64,000 bases of DNA from Nocardia exalbida NBRC 100660 (GTDB taxonomy: Bacteria > Actinomycetota > Actinomycetes > Mycobacteriales > Mycobacteriaceae), in NCBI RefSeq assembly GCF_000308575.1, contig NZ_BAFZ01000093.1, forward strand, positions 1 to 64,000, given 5' to 3'. The notes below the pieces were generated by a model. The model was not told the DNA's origin. It searched no databases and saw nothing but the letters and a program-made list of their open reading frames with translations. The position numbers and the translations under genes were made by a program. The stretch's first letter is position 1. Each line of letters begins with the position of its first letter. Shown here piece after piece: positions 27,187 through 37,918 of this stretch.

Positions 27187-28083
27187 GTGAGTGATTCCGA
27201 TTCCGCGGCGCCCGCGGGCCTGGCCGTCGTCACGGTGACCTACTCGCCGGGTGAGCACCTCGAGCACTTCATCAGCACCCTTGCCGGGGCCACCGCGGAG
27301 AAACCGCAGGTGATCCTCGCCGACAACGGGTCGGTGGACGGTGTGCCGGAGCTGGCAGCCGAGGCGAATTCGCACGTGCGGCTCCTGCGTACCGGCGGCA
27401 ACATCGGCTACGGCGGCGCGATCAACCGGGCGGTCGCGGAGATCGATCCGGACATCGAGTTCATCGTGATCGCCAACCCGGACATCCGCTGGGGCACCGA
27501 TTCCATCGACAAGCTGCTCGCCGCCGCCAAGCGCTGGCCGCGCGCGGGCGCGCTCGGGCCGCTGGTGCTCGAGCCGGACGGCAGCGTGTACCCGTCGGCC
27601 CGCCGGGTGCCCGGCCTGCTCGACGGAGCCGGGCACGCGATCCTGGGCACGGTGTGGAAGTCCAACCCCTGGACCCGCCGGTACCGGCAGGAGAACGAGG
27701 AGATCTCCGAGCGGGCCGTCGGCTGGCTGTCGGGCTCGTGCCTGCTGGTACGGCGCGCGGCGTTCGACTCGATCGACGGCTTCGACTCGCGCTACTTCAT
27801 GTACATGGAGGACGTCGACTTCGGCGACCGGATGGGCAAGGCGGGCTGGCACAACGTGTTCGTGCCGGACGCCGAGGTGACCCACGCCAAGGGCCACGCG
27901 GCGGGCCGCCATCCCGAGGTCATGCTGCCCGCCCATCACGCCAGCGCCTACCGGTTCCAGGCCGACCGGCATCCGCACTGGTGGCAGGCTCCGCTGCGGC
28001 TGGCGTTGCGGGCCGGACTTGCGATCCGCTCGCGGATTGCGGTTCGATCTGCCCTGCGCCAGCAGGCGCGCGACGCCGGGTAA
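27187..28083 (+). CDS. wbbL: Rhamnosyltransferase WbbL
   Basis: WbbL adds L-rhamnose from dTDP-rhamnose onto GlcNAc-diphosphoryl-decaprenol, making the linker between peptidoglycan and arabinogalactan, on the cytosolic face of the membrane. The protein is 298 residues of the GT2 family. The nucleotide-sugar pocket VILADNGSVDG, the metal-binding-type IANPDIRWG (DxD-like), and the acceptor loop MYMEDVDFGDRMGKAGW are seen. GTG 27187 lies 80 bases after rmlD. This enzyme is essential in mycobacteria, where the pathway is the same. Confidence 0.94.
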   Translation: MSDSDSAAPAGLAVVTVTYSPGEHLEHFISTLAGATAEKPQVILADNGSVDGVPELAAEANSHVRLLRTGGNIGYGGAINRAVAEIDPDIEFIVIANPDIRWGTDSIDKLLAAAKRWPRAGALGPLVLEPDGSVYPSARRVPGLLDGAGHAILGTVWKSNPWTRRYRQENEEISERAVGWLSGSCLLVRRAAFDSIDGFDSRYFMYMEDVDFGDRMGKAGWHNVFVPDAEVTHAKGHAAGRHPEVMLPAHHASAYRFQADRHPHWWQAPLRLALRAGLAIRSRIAVRSALRQQARDAG

Positions 28084-28127
28084 CCGGCGGCGCAGGCGAG
28101 AAACGACCTTGTGAACAGGGGAGCTTG

Positions 28128-29207
28128 ATGGCAGGAAATACAGGCACCGACGCGGTGATCCTGGTCGGCGGGCAGGGAACGCGGCTGCGCCCGCTGACCC
28201 TTTCGGCGCCCAAGCCGATGCTGCCGACGGCCGGGCTGCCGTTCCTGACCCATCTGCTCGCCCGCATCGCGGAGGCCGGGATCACCCATGTGGTGCTCGG
28301 CACGTCGTTCAAGGCCGAGGTGTTCGAGGAGCACTTCGGCGACGGCTCCGAGCTCGGCTTGGAGATCGAGTACGTCACCGAGACCGAGCCGCTCGGCACC
28401 GGCGGCGCGATCCGCAACGTGCTGCCCAAGCTGCGCGCGGACAACGTGATGGTGTTCAACGGCGACGTGCTGGGCGGCACCGATCTCGGCGCGGTGCTCG
28501 ACACCCACGAGTCGACCCGCGCCGACGTGACGCTGCACCTGGTCCGGGTCAGCGACCCGCGCGCGTTCGGCTGCGTGCCCACCGACGAGGACGGCCGGGT
28601 CACCGCGTTCCTGGAGAAGACCCAGGATCCGCCGACCGATCAGATCAACGCCGGATGCTACGTCTTCCGCCGCGAGTACATCGAGAAGATCCCGGCCGGG
28701 CGCCCGGTGTCGGTGGAGCGCGAGGTGTTCCCCGCGCTGCTGACCGAGGGCGCCCGCCTCCAGGGGTACGTCGACGCTTCCTACTGGCGCGACATGGGTA
28801 CTCCCGAGGACTTCGTGCGCGGCTCCGCCGACCTGGTCCGCGGCATCGCGCCTTCCCCCGCGCTGCCCGGTCAGCGTGGCGAATCGCTGGTCCATCCCGG
28901 CGCGGGCGTCGCGCCGGGAGCGGTGCTCATCGGCGGGACGGTCGTCGGCCGCGGCGCGGAGATCGGCGCGGGCGCGCGCCTGGACGGCGCGGTGGTCTTC
29001 GACGGCGCGGTGATCGAGGCGGGCGCCACGGTCGAGCGCACCATCATCGGGTTCGGGGCGCGCATCGGCCCGCGGGCGCTCGTCCGCGACGGCGTCATCG
29101 GGGACGGCGCGCACATCGGCGCCCGCTGCGAACTGCTGCGCGGAGCCCGCGTGTGGCCCGGTGTGGTGATTCCCGACGGCGGCATCCGCTTCTCCACCGA
29201 CGTCTGA
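28128..29207 (+). CDS. manB: Mannose-1-phosphate guanylyltransferase (NDP-sugar pyrophosphorylase)
   Basis: A 359-residue nucleotidyltransferase that makes GDP-mannose from mannose-1-phosphate and GTP, by orthology to Rv3264c (named manB there, manC in other systems). The N-terminal signature VILVGGQGTRLRPLTLSAPK and PMLPTAGLPFL binds the nucleotide; the FNGDVLGG and EKTQDPPTDQINAGCYVF segments complete the active site. The C-terminal third is a left-handed beta-helix of hexapeptide repeats rich in GA and IG pairs. GGGGAGC lies seven bases before ATG 28128. It supplies the donor made possible by pmmA and manA 13 kb upstream. Confidence 0.93.
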   Translation: MAGNTGTDAVILVGGQGTRLRPLTLSAPKPMLPTAGLPFLTHLLARIAEAGITHVVLGTSFKAEVFEEHFGDGSELGLEIEYVTETEPLGTGGAIRNVLPKLRADNVMVFNGDVLGGTDLGAVLDTHESTRADVTLHLVRVSDPRAFGCVPTDEDGRVTAFLEKTQDPPTDQINAGCYVFRREYIEKIPAGRPVSVEREVFPALLTEGARLQGYVDASYWRDMGTPEDFVRGSADLVRGIAPSPALPGQRGESLVHPGAGVAPGAVLIGGTVVGRGAEIGAGARLDGAVVFDGAVIEAGATVERTIIGFGARIGPRALVRDGVIGDGAHIGARCELLRGARVWPGVVIPDGGIRFSTDV

Positions 29208-29406
29208 GGCGCGTTCCGCTCGCCGCGCCCAGGGGTGACCATCGGGCGAGTTCGGGCCGCGGACGTGCGGTGCCGGGGAGGCGGCGGTCGACCGGACGCG
29301 CGGCTCGGGCAGGGGCCGCCAGGAACGACCCGCAGCGGACTTCGCTCGCCCAGGCCGCACACGCCGTCCTGACATCTACGCACGCGAGGGTGCGAGAAGC
29401 AGCCGG

Positions 29407-31002
29407 TCAGGCGAAGCCGACGGCCTGTTGCCCCCAGGCGGTGTGCAGGTCGCGGTCGGGATCCTCGACCACCCGATCGACGCTGTCGATGAGCAGGGTG
29501 GCGCGGTCCGCGAGGCGGTAGGGCGGCCAGTGTTTGGAGCCGTCGAGCGCCGCGGGGACGCCGTGGGTGGCGAAGGCCAGCCAGCGGCGCATCATGCGCC
29601 CGGAGACCTCCGTGGCCGCTTTGCGGCCGCCCAGCCAGAAGGTGGGGTCGCGGTTGATCGTGCCGAAATTGCCGAAGACATACGGCAATTCGGTGGCGTG
29701 ACCCGCGCCGACCCGGGCCGCCCGCAACATCGGGGTGGCATAGTCGAAGCGGTACATCCAGGTGGGCGAGTGCTCGGCGTGACCGTCGGCCACCCAGTGC
29801 GCGGGCATCCGGAACGCCGCGTCGGTGGACATCGCGAGCGCGCCGCGCGCCTTGTTCAGGTCCGGGTAGGCCGAGGTGATCTCGGCGATCCGCTCCGCGG
29901 ACATCTCCGGGTGGCCCGCGGCGACGTCACGCAGCATCGCGTTCACCGCGTCCGGCGTCACCGGCATGATCGGCGAGCGCAGCAGCCGGAACAGCGACGC
30001 CTCGTCCTTGTTGGTGCCGATGATCAACGGCACCCGGTGCGATCGTCCGCGCTGGAATCGGTCGATCGGGTAGGTCGGCAGCAGATCGCCGTCGACCACG
30101 GGGGCGGCCGCCAGCCTGCCCGGCTCCTTCAGCGGTATCTCGTCGAGCAGGACGCCCGCCGCCGCCACGATCCGGTCGATCGGGCATTCGAGCAGTTCCC
30201 CGGCCCTGCTCGCGGGCAGTTCGATCAGCTCCAGGAAGCGCTGCGCCACCGTCGCGGCGCGCTCGGGCCCGAACACCGTGGTCGCGGGCGGGCTCTGCGC
30301 GATCGCCCGGTGGAACAGGCCGGCCGCGCGCGGTGCGGTGAGCAGCGCGGTGACGCAACCCGCGCCGGAGGACTCGCCGAAGAGCGTGACATTGCCGGGA
30401 TCGCCGCCGAACGCGGCGATGTTCTCGCGCACCCACTCCAGTGCGGCGATCTGGTCGTGCAGGCCGAGGTTCGGCGCGAAGTCGTCGCCGAGCGAGGACA
30501 GGTCGAGGAAGCCGAGCGCGCCGAGCCGGTAGTTGACGCTCACCACCACGACGTCGCCGGACGCGGCCAGCTTGCGCCCGTCGTAGATCTGCTGCGCTGC
30601 GGTGCCGAGGCAGTACGCTCCGCCGTGCAGCCAGACCATGACCGGGCGCGGTTCGGTTTCCGCGACCCGGACGGGATCGCCGGTCTCGGAGCGCGGTGAC
30701 CAGACGTTGAGCCACAGGCAGTCCTCGCCCATGGTCAGGCCCGAATCGATGGGGACCATGGTGCCCATCGTCTGGGGCGCGATCTGCCCGAACGCGGTGC
30801 AGTCGCGCACTCCGTCCCACGGCTGCGGAGGCCGGGGGCGCGCGAACCGGGCCGGGCCGGCGGGGGCCGCGGCATACGGGATGCTGCGCCAGACGGACAC
30901 CGCACCCTCGCGCACGCCGCGTACGTCGCCGTGCACCGTTCGCGCGATGGGCTCGGCGGAACCGTCGGGACCGGGCACCGCCTCGGAGAATTGAGCACGC
31001 AT
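29407..31002 (-). CDS. Type-B carboxylesterase/lipase
   Basis: A 531-residue alpha/beta-hydrolase of the carboxylesterase/cholinesterase type. The nucleophile elbow GESSGAGC, the oxyanion-hole segment MVWLHGGAYCLG, and the N-terminal EDCLWLNVWSP signature are present. No clear signal peptide is seen, so it is probably cytosolic; the ester substrate is unknown. ATG 31002 is preferred over 31017 because GAGGAGG lies six bases before it, overlapping the upstream ATG codon. It converges on manB across a 200-base stretch in which I see no clear hairpin or gene. Confidence 0.9.
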   Translation of the reverse strand: MRAQFSEAVPGPDGSAEPIARTVHGDVRGVREGAVSVWRSIPYAAAPAGPARFARPRPPQPWDGVRDCTAFGQIAPQTMGTMVPIDSGLTMGEDCLWLNVWSPRSETGDPVRVAETEPRPVMVWLHGGAYCLGTAAQQIYDGRKLAASGDVVVVSVNYRLGALGFLDLSSLGDDFAPNLGLHDQIAALEWVRENIAAFGGDPGNVTLFGESSGAGCVTALLTAPRAAGLFHRAIAQSPPATTVFGPERAATVAQRFLELIELPASRAGELLECPIDRIVAAAGVLLDEIPLKEPGRLAAAPVVDGDLLPTYPIDRFQRGRSHRVPLIIGTNKDEASLFRLLRSPIMPVTPDAVNAMLRDVAAGHPEMSAERIAEITSAYPDLNKARGALAMSTDAAFRMPAHWVADGHAEHSPTWMYRFDYATPMLRAARVGAGHATELPYVFGNFGTINRDPTFWLGGRKAATEVSGRMMRRWLAFATHGVPAALDGSKHWPPYRLADRATLLIDSVDRVVEDPDRDLHTAWGQQAVGFA

Positions 31003-31093
31003 CGCCGACCTCCTCATACTTCTTTTTCGAGAGTACGTCGAAGATCAGGTAGTCCACGTTGTGTTGCCGAGACATGGCCGCGACGCCTGCGAT

Positions 31094-34000
31094 TCATCCG
31101 CTGTTCAGGCACCTGTCCGGAGCCGCGATGTCTGATCGGTCACTGCGCCGTCCGCCACCTCGATAGCCGGCGGAATGCTCCGTTCTGCCGGTGAACGGCT
31201 CTCCACGATCAGTTCGCGGCCTCCGGTTCCCGGTCTCCGACCGGCGCCGGTCGTCGCCGACATAGGCCGCCCACAGTCGGCGATAGGGTCCGTCCTCGGT
31301 GAGCAGCTGCGCGTGCGTGCCGGTCTGCAACAACCGCCCCTCGCCCACCACCGCGATGAGGTCCGCGTCCGCCGCGGTGGCGAGTCGGTGGGCGACCACG
31401 ATGGTCGTGCGCCCGGCGGTGAGCACGTCCACCGCGGCCCGCACCCTGGCCTCGGTCGCCAGATCCAGCGAGGCGGTGGCCTCGTCCAGAATGAGGATGT
31501 CCGGTTCGACGAGCTGTGCCCGCGCCAAGGCGAGCAGCTGGCGCTGGCCCGCCGACAGGCTGCGCCCGTGGTCGCCGATCGGCTGGTAGTACCCGTGCTC
31601 CAGCGCGGCGATCATCTCGTGCGCGCCGACCGCCCGCGCCGCCCACTCGATGTCGGCGGGCGTGGCCTCCGGCCTGCCGTAGGCGATGGCCGCGCGCACG
31701 GTCTCACCGAACAGGAACGGCTCCTGCGGGACGACGCCCAGCCGCTTGCGGTAGTCGCGCAAGCGGTAGCCGCGCACGTCGACGCCGTCCACCAGCACCG
31801 TGCCCTCGGTCGGGTCGTAGAACCTGGCCAGCAACTTCACCAGCGTCGACTTCCCCGCGCCGGTCTCACCGACCAGAGCAACCTTCTGCCCCGGCTCGAT
31901 GCGCAGGTCGACGCCGGAAAGCACCGGAGTGCCGCGGGTTTCGTAGGTGAACCCGACGCCGCGCAACTCGATCGCACCGTCCAGGCGGATCACCGGACGC
32001 GCGTCGGCGGCGTCCGGGGTGGCGACGGGCGTCCGCAGCAGCTCACCGAGCCGATCGACGCCGACCACGGCCTGCTGGTAGCTGTCGAAGACCTGGGACA
32101 GCTGCTGGATCGGGGCGAACAGCAGGTCCACGTAGAGCAAGAACGCGATGAGGGTGCCCGCGGTGAGCACGTCCTCGCGCACTTGGTGCACGCCCACCGC
32201 GAGCACCGCCGCGGTGGCGACCACCGACATGAACTCGATGAACGGGAAGAACACGGCCATCAGCACCTGGCTGCGCAGCCGCGCGTCGCGATAGTCCGAG
32301 GACCGGCGCTCGAACTCGGCCCGGTTGCGCTCCTCGCGCCGATAGGCCTGGGTCACCTTGATGTTGTCGACATTCTCCTGCAGGTAGGCGTTGACGATGC
32401 TGACCCGTTCGCGCGCCAGGTTGTAGGCGGGCACCGACGCGCGCCGGAACGCCGCCGTCGAGATCACCAGCACCGGGAGCAATGCCAGCGCCACCAACGC
32501 CAGCCGGGCATCGATGACCAGCAGCGCGATCACCACGCCCGCGATGGTCACCGTGCTGGTGAGCGCCGTGGCCAGGCCGGTCTGCAGGAACGCCGAGAGC
32601 CCGTCGACGTCGGTGGTCATCCTGGTCATGATCCGGCCGCCGAGTTCGCGCTCGTAGTACTGCAACCCGAGCCGCTGCAACTGCGCGAAGGTCTTGACCC
32701 GAAGGCCGTACAGCAGCCGTTCGCCCGCACGCCCGGTGACCCGCACCTGCGCGACGCTGACCCCCCAGTCCACCCCGACCACGACCAGTGCCAGCGCCGC
32801 GGCGATCAGCAGCACGTCGCGGGCACCCGCCAGGACGCCGTGGTCGATGCCGTAGCGCACCAGAAAGGGAATCAGGACCTGCGCCAGCGCATCCAGACCG
32901 ACCAGACCGAGCCCGGCCAGCAGCGGCATCGCGAACGGGCGCAGCAACCGGAGCAACGAGAACTGCGGATCGGGTGTGTAGGCGAAGGATTCCGGAACTT
33001 CGGGTTCGCCGGTGGGCGGCGGAAGGCGGTCGATCAGGTCCTGCACGTCACCGCTGGGCGGCGCGGCGGCGAGCATCCCCGGACCCGCCGCCCGGCCGAC
33101 TCCGGTCGGCGCACCGGCGGCACTCCGGGAGAACGCCTTCGCCACCTGCTCCAGGGTCCGTGCGCCGTCGTCGTAGTCCTCGGCGGGCTCCACCCACAGC
33201 GGCGAGGTCGGCGCCGAGGGCTGGGCGAGGCCCGCGTCCACGCCGATTCCCATGACCTCCGGCGGAGTGAACAGTGCGCGGAAAAGCTCACCGGAACGTT
33301 GCAGATCACGCAGCGTGCCCAATTCCGCGACGCGGCCGCCGTCGAGCACCGCCACCCGGTCGGCGAGCGCCAGGGTGGACAGACGATGTGCGACGACGAT
33401 GGTGGTGCGGCTGCGCATCTCGGCCGCGATCCTCGCGTAGATCTGTTCCTCGACCTGCGCGTCGATGGCCGATGTGGCGTCGTCGAGGACCAGGATGGGC
33501 GCGTCGGTGAGCAGTGCGCGGGCCAGTGCGATGCGCTGCCGCTGCCCGCCGGACAGGCGCTGCCCACGCTCGCCGATCCTGGTGTCGAGCCCCTCGGGCA
33601 GCCCGGCGACGAACTCGTCGGCCGCCGCGAGATGCAATGCGTGCCAGACCTGTTCGTCGGTGGCGGCGGGGCGTCCGTAGGCCACGTTGGCCCGGATGCT
33701 GTCGGCCATCAGGTGGGTGTCCTCGAACACCCATCGCCAGCTGGTCGCGGGCGTCGGCCAGGTAGCGGATGTCGACGCCGTCGAACAGGATCGCCCCGGC
33801 GTCCGGGTCGGCCAGGCGCGGCAGCAGCTGCACCAGCGTCGATTTGCCGCTGCCCGCGCCGCCGGTGATCGCCATGGTCTCACCCGCCTCGACGGTGAGT
33901 TCCAGTCCGTCGAGCACCCGTGTGCGGTCGAAACCGAACCCGACGCCGCGGAACTCGACGCGCGGCGAGGCACTACCGCGCACCGCGCCGGCCTGGGGTC

Positions 34001-34982
34001 GTTCGACCGGCGCGGGTGCCTCGATCACCTCGCGCACCCGGTCCAGCGACGCCTTGCCTTGCTGGCTGACCGTCAACAGCATGGCGAACTGACGGATCGG
34101 GCCGACGAACGAGCCGAGATAGGTCATGAACGCCAGGAAGGTACCCAGCGTGATGGACTGCGACAGCGCGAGCAATCCACCGGCGATCAGGATCAGTGCC
34201 TGCCCCGCCGCCGGCACGGCCTGCATCGCCGGGGTGAACCGGCTGGTGATCCGCGCGAGGCGCAGCCGGGACCGGTACAACTCCCGCGCCTCGGCGGCCA
34301 GCCCGTCCAATTCGTGCCGCTCCTGGCCGAACCCCTTCACCACCCGCACCCCGGCGACGGCCGCCTCCACCCGCATTGCCACCTCGGCGGCTCGAGCCTG
34401 CGCGTCCCAGTTGGCCGGGAAGAGTTTCCGCTGGCTGCGCCTGGTGATGATCCACAAGGCGGGGACCACCAGCAGCGCGATCAGCGTCAGGGCGGGCGAC
34501 ATCAGCGTCATCAGGGCCAGCGCACCGGCCAGCAGCACGACGTTGCCCGCCACCATGGGGATGAGCTGCAGGAACATCTGGATCAGCGTGACGTCGGTGA
34601 TCGCCCGGCTGACCACCTGCCCGGTCCGCAGCTCGGCTTGCTCGCGTCCGTCCAGCCGCAGCAGCGCGGCGAACAGATCCCGGCGCAGATCGTGTTGCAC
34701 ACCCAGCGACAGCTGCGAGGAGGCCACCCGCCGGGTGAAGGACGACCCGAACCGCGCCGCACCGGCCACGAGCAGCAGCGCCGCCCACGGCGCCACCGAC
34801 GCCGCGGTCGTGGTGAGCGTGTCCATCACGTGGCGCACGATGAGAGGCAGCACCGCCGTCAGCAGTGCGGCCGCGAGCGCACCGGCGCCCGCGGTCACCA
34901 CCAGGCGGCGGTGCTCGAGACAGCGGCGCGCCAGGTACCGGATCCATCCCGGCTGGGAAAGACCCGGTGTGGGCGAGTTCAT
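31094..34982 (-). pseudogene. Fused double ABC transporter, frameshifted
   Basis: This gene would encode one polypeptide of about 1295 residues holding two half-transporters (TMD1-NBD1-TMD2-NBD2), a known actinobacterial exporter type. TMD1 and Walker A of NBD1 (GGAGSGKSTLV) are in one frame up to DQLA. The rest continues in the next frame from VFEDTHLMADSIRANVAYG, with signature LSGGQRQRIALARAL and Walker B ILVLDDATSAID, then TMD2 and NBD2 (GETGAGKSTLVKLL, LSAGQRQLLALARAQ, ILILDEATASLD). The reading frame shifts by one base at about 33734, where an extra T on plus (A on minus) sits between GCG and TGG. ATG 34982 overlaps the preceding monooxygenase stop. Either a real mutation or a sequencing error is possible; the two halves are otherwise intact. 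Confidence 0.82.
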
Positions 34983-36325
34983 CGGGCGACCGCGAGCGTG
35001 TTCGCGCTTTCGTACTGGTTGGCCGGCCGGTCCAGGCCGTAGTGGCCACGCAATGTGGTCTCGGTGTACTCGGTGCGGAACAGCCCGCGCTGCTGCAGGA
35101 TCGGCACCACCTGGTCGACGAAGCGCTCCAGTCCGGAGGGCAGCACAGCGGGCATGATGTTGAACCCGTCGGCGGCGCCTTCCCGGAACCAGTGCTCGAT
35201 GGTGTCGGCCACCTGTTCGGCCGTGCCCGCGAACGTGCGGTGTCCGCGCCCGCCGCCCAGCCGTCCGATCAGCTGGCGCAGGGTGAGCCGCTCCCGCCGC
35301 GCGAGGTTCACGATAAGCGTGAACCGGCTCTTGGCGCCCTGGATCTCGTCCTCGGTGGGCAGGTCCTCGGGCAGCTCGCTGTCCAGGTCGAGCTGTTCGA
35401 TAGGCAGTTTGAAGTGCGCGGCCAGCTGGCGGCGCGCGTACTCCGGCGAGATCAGTCGCTCCAGCTCGGCGTCCAGCTCGCGCGCCTGCTCCTCGGTGTC
35501 GCCGATGACGGGCACGATGCCGGGCAGGATCTTGATCGTCTCCGGATCGCGGCCCGCCGCGACGGCACGCTGCTTGAGATCGGTGTAGAACGCCTTGCCG
35601 TCCTCGAGCGTCTGCTGCGCGGTGAACACCGCCTCCGCGTACTGGGCAGCGAAGTTCTTGCCGTCCTCCGACGAGCCCGCTTGCACCAGCACCGGGTATC
35701 CCTGCGGCGAGCGCGGTACGTTCAGCGGCCCGTCGACTTTGAAGAACTCGCCGTGATGGCCGATCTTGCGAACCTTGCTCGCGTCGGTGTGGATACCGAG
35801 GGTCTTGTCCGCGACGATGGCGTCGTCGTCCCAGCTGTCCCACAGCTTGGTGGCCACCTCCACGAACTCGGCGGCCTTCTCGTAGCGCAGCCGGTGGTCC
35901 GGGGTGTCGTCCAGGCCGAAATTGCGCGCGGCATCGGCGCCCGCGGTGGTGACGATGTTCCAGCCGACCCGGCCGTTGCTCACCCAGTCCACCGAGGAGA
36001 ACCGGCGCGCCAGGTTGTAAGGGTCGTTGTAGCTGGTGGACGCGGTGGCGATCAAGCCGATCCGGCTGGTCTGCACAGCCACGGCGGTGAGGATCACGGT
36101 CGGCTCCAGCTTGACGCTCGGCCTGCGGCCCGGGTCACCCATCAGCACCGGGCTGTCGGCGAAGAAGATCGAGTCCAGCTTGCCGCGCTCGGCGGTGCGG
36201 GCCAGCTCGACGTAGTAGTTGATATCGGTGTGCGCGTACGGATCGCTCTCCGGCAGCCGCCAGGCCGCCTCGTGGTGTCCCACCGACATCAGGAAGGCGT
36301 TGAGATGCAATTGTTTACCGGACAT
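34979..36325 (-). CDS. LLM-class flavin-dependent monooxygenase (NtaA/SnaA/DszA type)
   Basis: A 448-residue luciferase-like enzyme that uses reduced FMN and oxygen. The family pattern is clear: LDSIFFADSPV, VGWNIVTTAGADAARNFG, GYPVLVQAGSSEDGKNFA and FAGTAEQVADTIEHWF. Relatives oxidise sulfone or sulfonate compounds and chelators such as nitrilotriacetate. Its place directly behind an ssu-like ABC importer suggests desulfonation or sulfur scavenging. The exact substrate is unknown, and a separate flavin reductase is not seen here. The stop overlaps the start of the exporter gene by four bases. Confidence 0.92.
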   Translation of the reverse strand: MSGKQLHLNAFLMSVGHHEAAWRLPESDPYAHTDINYYVELARTAERGKLDSIFFADSPVLMGDPGRRPSVKLEPTVILTAVAVQTSRIGLIATASTSYNDPYNLARRFSSVDWVSNGRVGWNIVTTAGADAARNFGLDDTPDHRLRYEKAAEFVEVATKLWDSWDDDAIVADKTLGIHTDASKVRKIGHHGEFFKVDGPLNVPRSPQGYPVLVQAGSSEDGKNFAAQYAEAVFTAQQTLEDGKAFYTDLKQRAVAAGRDPETIKILPGIVPVIGDTEEQARELDAELERLISPEYARRQLAAHFKLPIEQLDLDSELPEDLPTEDEIQGAKSRFTLIVNLARRERLTLRQLIGRLGGGRGHRTFAGTAEQVADTIEHWFREGAADGFNIMPAVLPSGLERFVDQVVPILQQRGLFRTEYTETTLRGHYGLDRPANQYESANTLAVAR

Positions 36326-36337
36326 GGTCGGGTCCTT

Positions 36338-37060
36338 TCAGACAGCGGCCGGGGCGACGCCCAGCGAAGAGAGCAATGCGCGGCGCACGCGCTGGAATTC
36401 GGGCAGGCTCGGATCACGCTCGGGGGGCAGGTCCACCGGCAGGTCGACCGTGATGCGCCCCTCGTCGAGCACGAGCACCCGGTCGGCGAGCGCGATCGCC
36501 TCGTCCACATCGTGGGTGACCAGTAGCACGGTCGGGCGGCGGCGCCGGATCAGCTCCCGCAGCAGCTCGTGCATCTTGATCCTGGTCAGCGCATCCAGTG
36601 CGCCGAAGGGTTCGTCGGCGAGCAACAGGTCCGGTTCACCGACCAGCGAGCGGGCCAGCGAAACCCGTTGCTGCTCACCGCCGGAAAGCTGGTTGGGCCA
36701 CGCCCGTTCGCGCCCGGCGAGACCGACCTCGGTGAGCACCCGCACGGCCGCGGCCTTGCGGGAACGCGGCTGGCCGTAGAGCACGTTCGCCAGCACCCGC
36801 TGCCAGGGCAGCAAGCGGGAATCCTGGAACACCACCGAGGTCTTGGCAGGAACCTGCAAGGTTCCCGACCCGGCCACGTCGTGGTCGAGCCCGGCCAGCG
36901 CACGCAGCAGCGTGCTCTTGCCCGACCCGCTGCGGCCGAGCAGCGCGACGAACTGCCCCGCCGGGATGGTCAGCGTGAGACCGTCCAGCACCGTGCGCGC
37001 ACCGAAACCACGAGTGAGCCCGCGGATCTGCACGCCTATCCCGCGATAGTCCGTCGCCAC
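36338..37060 (-). CDS. ABC importer ATPase, sulfonate/taurine type
   Basis: A 240-residue ATP-binding subunit of the NitT/TauT/SsuB class. The motifs are intact: Walker A LLGRSGSGKSTLLRALAGLD, Q-loop VFQDSRLLPW, signature LSGGEQQRVSLARSL, Walker B LLLADEPFGALD and switch LLVTHDVDEAI. GTG 37060 overlaps the end of the permease gene by 25 bases, so they are coupled. It is followed after 12 bases by the monooxygenase. It would energise uptake by the permease encoded upstream, if a binding protein is available. Confidence 0.93.
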   Translation of the reverse strand: MATDYRGIGVQIRGLTRGFGARTVLDGLTLTIPAGQFVALLGRSGSGKSTLLRALAGLDHDVAGSGTLQVPAKTSVVFQDSRLLPWQRVLANVLYGQPRSRKAAAVRVLTEVGLAGRERAWPNQLSGGEQQRVSLARSLVGEPDLLLADEPFGALDALTRIKMHELLRELIRRRRPTVLLVTHDVDEAIALADRVLVLDEGRITVDLPVDLPPERDPSLPEFQRVRRALLSSLGVAPAAV

Positions 37061-37884
37061 GACAGCACCTTCCGCTCGATCAGCCGGATGCCGGCGTCGG
37101 ACAGCAGTCCGAACGTGCCGTAGACCGCGAGGCCGACCAGGATCACGTCGGCCTGGCCGTAGTTCTGGGCGTTCTGCATCATCTTGCCCAGCCCGTCGAT
37201 GGCATTGACGGACTCGACCACGATCAGCGCCAGCCACGCGCCGGTCACCGAGAGCCGCAGGCCGAGAAAGAATCCCGGCAGCGAGCCCGGCACGACGACC
37301 TTCCTGACGAAGGTGGCGCGCGAAACACCCTGTACCTCGGACAGTTCCACCAGCCGCTGGTCGATGGTGGTGAGCGAGGCATGCGTCTGGATGTACATGG
37401 TGATCACCACACCGAGGGTGATCAGCACGATCTTGAACGATTCGCCGATGCCGAGCCAGAGGATCATCAGGGGAATCAGTCCGAGGCTGGGAATCGCCCG
37501 CTTCACCTGGATCGGGCCGTCCACCAGCGACTCGCCGAGCCGGGACAGGCCCGCGACCAGGGCGAGCGTCGTCCCGACCAGCACACCGATGCCGAGGCCG
37601 ATGCCCGCACGTCGCAGCGAGGCCGCCACGTTCTCCGCCAGCGAGCCGTTCACCAGCAGATCCCAGGCCGTCTCCAGCACGGTCCACGGCGCCGACAGTT
37701 TGCGTTCGTCCAGCCAGCCGAAATGCGCACCGGCGGCCCAGAGGCCGAGAACCACCAGCACGCCCAGCATCCGGGCGAACGGCACGGACTTGCGGAGGCC
37801 GAGCCTGCGCAGCTGTCTGCGTTCGACGAAGCCGTCGGTCCGCGACGGCGGCACCGCGACGGTGCGAGTCAGTGCGATGGTCAT
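37036..37884 (-). CDS. ABC importer permease, sulfonate/taurine type
   Basis: A 282-residue membrane subunit of the SsuC/TauC class with about six helices. The cytoplasmic EAA loop is seen in the segment ELSEVQGVSRATFVRKVVVPGSLPG read in order (E-x-x-x-x-G signature). It lies 34 bases after the broken binding-protein gene and overlaps the ATPase gene. It looks intact, so the complex could still work if it accepts a binding protein from another locus. Confidence 0.93.
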   Translation of the reverse strand: MTIALTRTVAVPPSRTDGFVERRQLRRLGLRKSVPFARMLGVLVVLGLWAAGAHFGWLDERKLSAPWTVLETAWDLLVNGSLAENVAASLRRAGIGLGIGVLVGTTLALVAGLSRLGESLVDGPIQVKRAIPSLGLIPLMILWLGIGESFKIVLITLGVVITMYIQTHASLTTIDQRLVELSEVQGVSRATFVRKVVVPGSLPGFFLGLRLSVTGAWLALIVVESVNAIDGLGKMMQNAQNYGQADVILVGLAVYGTFGLLSDAGIRLIERKVLSWRRTIAG

Positions 37885-37918
37885 GGCGACTCCTGGGTTG
37901 GGCGGGCGCTTCGGCGAT

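Noticed and set aside
33720..33740. Programmed frameshifting as the explanation for the exporter frame change
   Set aside because: No slippery heptamer, stop codon or downstream stem is evident at the junction; a plain one-base insertion or error is simpler.
31175..33868. An 897-codon open frame on plus opposite the fused ABC exporter
   Set aside because: Antisense shadow with His/Gln/Arg-rich composition. The minus strand has intact ABC motifs.
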